Below are positions 9,901 to 11,822 of a stretch of 11,822 nt of DNA, piece after piece. Origin of the DNA: Lunasporangiospora selenospora (taxonomy: Eukaryota; Mortierellomycota; Mortierellomycetes; Mortierellales; Mortierellaceae); NCBI GenBank assembly GCA_015680635.1, contig JAABOA010000234.1:7189-19010 (forward strand), given 5' to 3'. The translations under genes and the position numbers were made by a program. A model generated the notes under the pieces. The model had not been told where the DNA came from. It searched no databases and saw nothing but the letters and a program-made list of their open reading frames with translations. Numbering within the stretch: the first letter of the stretch is position 1; every line of letters starts with the position of its first letter.

Positions 9901-10023
9901 TCCTCTCCAGGTGTGAGAACTGCCGCGATTGCGAACCGCCACATGAGCTGTAGGTTCATGAAGTTGTGCAGCGGTGGGTAGCATGCCTCCCGGCATCCCT
10001 GGTTCTCTTGACGCCCCTGGCAT
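6984..10023 (-). CDS. FAM72-domain protein with a long disordered N-terminal extension, three exons, 940 aa
   Basis: Exons: 10023-7675, 7559-7501 and 7398-6984, with GT-AG introns of 115 and 102 nt; joining them restores the FAM72 domain. Residues 758-940 follow the family: CRFCQ (770-774), RGMKAQLLADQTIGLFSTD across the first joint, CFCK (816-819), CVVCGN (825-830), GYHITQPCEKC (833-843), NNGHLWLFH (848-856), RWEELPE (887-893) and a C-terminal end in CR. The Cys pairs suggest metal binding. Human FAM72A (149 aa) binds nuclear uracil-DNA glycosylase UNG2 and lowers its level; as I recall, the Trp of the WxxLPE motif matters for this, and it is W888 here. About 755 residues precede the domain in the same exon, so the fusion does not depend on splice prediction. 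They are rich in Ser, Gln, Asp and Glu, with a QYSHQ repeat at 112-120, a helix-like segment at about 273-315, an SIM/PIP-like pair at 56-74 and another SIM-like core (VIVLSS) at 411-416. The role of the extension is unknown. Confidence 0.93.
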
Positions 10024-10033
10024 TTTCAGATTA

Positions 10034-10153
10034 CTGTAAAAGGGATACGATGGATTTGACTTTGGGTAAAGAGAGTAAGCTAGTGGTTAATTTTCCATTC
10101 TGGCACGCCTGTGAAAAAACAAATTGGTAATATACGATTGGTTTGATGCTTAC
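10034..10153 (-). other. Candidate 5'-UTR intron of the FAM72 gene
   Basis: A good donor (GTAAGC at 10153) and a pyrimidine-rich acceptor (CCCTTTTACAG ending at 10034) define a 120-nt intron ending ten bases before the FAM72 start codon. Its length matches the coding introns. A second acceptor (TTTTTTCACAG, ending at 10109) would give only 45 nt. The interval also contains two CCAAT boxes, so it could be core promoter instead; the two readings compete. Confidence 0.35.
10123..10141 (-). promoter_or_regulatory. Pair of CCAAT boxes upstream of the FAM72 gene
   Basis: Two CCAAT pentamers on the coding strand (10141-10137 and 10127-10123), in the same orientation and 14 bp apart, lie 100-118 bp before the start codon. 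This is a normal position for HAP/NF-Y sites in fungal promoters. Function is inferred from motif and position only. Confidence 0.4.
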
Positions 10154-10712
10154 CGCTGACGAATTCAAGTTGGATTCGAGAAAATGTCAGGTTGGGATGC
10201 AAGGAATCGACTTGAAAAGAGTAAGGCTGAAAGAAAAGCGTGGTACTGATAAAAAAAGGAAAAAAAAAAGTCTTTTAGCATCATTGGCGAGACATGCGTC
10301 CACATCCATTCGTAGACATCAATATCTCTCTGAGTTGCAGAGAAGGATGGTCATGGGTGGTTGTGGCGCTGACCGAACAGGTGTCGACACGGCAATGCAA
10401 GAAAGGAGGAGTGAGAGTGGGCAGGGAATGGTGAGCAGTGGTGAATTGCACTCAGATTCTGTCTCCTCTGCTCCTCACAAGAAAGAGAGACGAACGCGAG
10501 AAACATCCATACGGCCCGTGACAACTGGAGGAATGCTGCGGTCTTTGGATACACAAGAGACACCACAAAAAAAATCTCTACCTTTTGTCTTGGTCTCTTC
10601 TCTCTGTGTAGAAATCGAGGCAAAGGGTGCGGAGTGGGGAACCAATACCGTCCACGGTTCTATTTACTACGTGTCTACCGCATAGATGTTTCGACACATG
10701 CTCAGCCGCGCC

Positions 10713-10728
10713 TTTTTTTTTTTTTTTT
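10713..10728 (+). repeat. Homopolymer tract T16
   Basis: Sixteen consecutive T on the plus strand, about 690 bp upstream of the FAM72 start codon. Poly(dA:dT) tracts disfavour nucleosomes and are common in fungal promoters; that role here is inference. Confidence 0.8.
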
Positions 10729-11415
10729 ATTTCTATGACTATTCACGTGCGGCTTGTGTGGAGAGTGACAAAGTGCGCGAACATGAGAAAACGCGGGGTA
10801 CACAAACGAGGCTGCGAGGGGATTGCCAGACGTGCATGGTCACTCCTCTGTCTCGAGACCTGGACACAAAAGATGAAGACCAGAAGGTAAAAATGGGCGC
10901 AGAAGTCAAAGACAAAGGGTGACTGACGCATAAAATGCTAAGAGAAAAGAGAGAGACTAAGAGAGAAAAGTGGTGAATGAGGTAAGTGAGGAGAATGAGC
11001 GGAGAATGCGAAGACAAGTATCTCTATCCGCGTCTTTCTGACAATGCCAAACTATTGCTGTCTGAAAAAGCAAAAAGGTAGAGCAATATGGCAGGCACAA
11101 GGGAATATGAGCAGAACAGCAATTATCCTTTTACGTGAATCCGCTCTTTTGACGCAACGCAAGTGAAGATGACAATAATATCTGAGAGGCCAAACCAAAA
11201 GCGAACAAAAGCATTGCGGTTAACTGGTGCCTGAGCAGAAAAAGGAGACAAGTGCCTTTTTTATTTGACATGCCGTCAACTCGCACCCAGGGTGTTCATA
11301 GGCAAATGTTCAGTGTAGCAACCTGGGTGGACGGAGTAATAAAGGCCCTGGCGGTCAGTGGCAAGCAACACTTGTCAACAGTCAAAAGTTCCATAGGACA
11401 CTGACATGCCAGCTG

Positions 11416-11423
11416 TATTTATA
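11416..11423 (-). promoter_or_regulatory. TATA-like box beside an AAATGGCGGC motif
   Basis: On the minus strand the order is AAATGGCGGC, two bases, then TATAAATA, a textbook TATA sequence facing the FAM72 gene. It lies about 1.4 kb from the FAM72 start codon, so it would imply a long leader, a distal start site, or a separate transcript. Confidence 0.3.
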
Positions 11424-11764
11424 GCGCCGCCATTTGAACCTGTTGGAAAGTCTGGAAACTGTGCGGGGAGCATAAGCGGCTGCAGATGAGCTGCTGTTGT
11501 TGTTGCTTGCTTCTCGCCGCGCGGTCATTTTTGGCGTGCCTGCGGGCTGGTGCTGTGCCTAGTCCTGTGTGTGGGGGCTGAAGAAAGCAATCAGGATGGC
11601 CAAATCTGTCAGGCAGGCATTGACAAGGCAGGGGCAGGCATAGGGGAAAAAGAGAGGCAAAAGGGACTTTCCAGCCGCGCCTCTCGCACAGGCACCATCT
11701 TACTGGTGCACACACCTGACATTTGTGGGCACCTGGTCGTGCTGATCAATGGCAACAACATCAA

Positions 11765-11788
11765 TTGTACATTTGCACATTTGCACAT
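11765..11788 (+). repeat. Short tandem repeat, 8-bp unit, three copies
   Basis: Three adjacent units: TTGTACAT, TTGCACAT, TTGCACAT. The first differs from the others by one base. It directly precedes the second GCCGCCATTT copy at 11790. Confidence 0.75.
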
Positions 11789-11822
11789 TGCCGCCATTTT
11801 CCTTCTTATTCTCGCCGCCCTG

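Larger units (their letters stand above)
10154..11822. other. Long upstream region of the FAM72 gene; no supported gene
   Basis: About 1.7 kb with no gene I can support. The minus (coding) strand is pyrimidine-rich between about 10200 and 11000, which is common in fungal promoters and leaders and produces long spurious open frames on both strands. Landmarks: a T16 tract (10713-10728), a GA-rich purine tract (10939-10970), an 8-bp inverted repeat CACCCAGG/CCTGGGTG (11284-11291 and 11322-11329), a TATA-like box (11416-11423), two copies of GCCGCCATTT (11426-11435 and 11790-11799) and a three-unit 8-bp tandem repeat (11765-11788). A gene read leftward could begin near 11797 (AAAATGGCGGC, a good start context, opening 62 codons), but the product is unrecognised. 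Confidence 0.5.

Noticed and set aside
10146-10685. Plus-strand open frame of about 180 codons upstream of FAM72
   Set aside because: It lies over the purine-rich complement of a pyrimidine-rich leader or promoter, has no recognisable domain and has Lys/Arg-biased, low-information composition. It overlaps the candidate leader intron and CCAAT boxes of the minus-strand gene. I cannot exclude it completely.
10739-11017. Minus-strand 92-codon frame with a hydrophobic, signal-like N-terminus
   Set aside because: The Leu/Ser/Phe-rich sequence is what a CT-rich tract gives when translated. There are no splice partners and no domain.
11609-11797. Minus-strand 62-codon frame with a good start context and Cys-rich start
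   Set aside because: The N-terminal residues come from an 8-bp tandem repeat, and the rest resembles no family. Kept only as a possibility in the upstream-region entry.
1-11822. Transposon, CRISPR array or prokaryotic operon signals
   Set aside because: No terminal inverted repeats, transposase-like frames, spaced direct repeats or ribosome-binding sites were seen. The genes have spliceosomal introns.

Overview
The window looks like a gene-dense stretch of nuclear DNA from a fungus. Three protein genes are interrupted by short GT-AG introns (71-133 nt, with one of 304 nt), and the spaces between the genes are as small as 103 bp. A FAM72-family gene carrying a very long extension, next to a normal MUS81, suggests an early-diverging fungus (Mucoromycota in the broad sense). 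That placement rests on my memory of where FAM72 genes occur, not on a phylogeny.

All three genes lie on the minus strand and read right to left. (1) 10023-6984, three exons, 940 aa: about 755 residues of low-complexity, Ser/Gln/Asp/Glu-rich sequence followed by a complete FAM72 domain at the C-terminus. (2) 6880-4277, five exons, 749 aa: MUS81, the catalytic subunit of the Mus81-Eme1 structure-specific endonuclease, with all expected domains and catalytic residues. (3) 3981-1332, five exons, about 656 aa: a basic, mostly disordered, probably nuclear protein that I cannot assign to a family. Exon joints in all three were worked out by hand. Every joint keeps the reading frame, and in FAM72 and MUS81 the joined sequence restores conserved family motifs.

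Flanks: 1-1331 holds no convincing gene but has G-rich tracts, including a four-run G-quadruplex motif. 10024-11822 is the upstream region of the FAM72 gene. It is pyrimidine-rich on the coding strand and has two CCAAT boxes, a possible 5'-UTR intron, a T16 tract, a TATA-like box and a repeated AAATGGCGGC motif. I see no convincing gene there.

Working together (inference): human FAM72A binds nuclear uracil-DNA glycosylase, and MUS81 cuts branched DNA at stalled forks and recombination intermediates, so two neighbouring genes concern genome maintenance. The most interesting signal is in the FAM72 extension: a SUMO-interaction-like core directly followed by a PCNA-binding-like core, the arrangement used by Srs2 and PARI to recognise SUMO-modified PCNA. 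SUMO-interaction-like motifs also appear in MUS81 and in the third gene.
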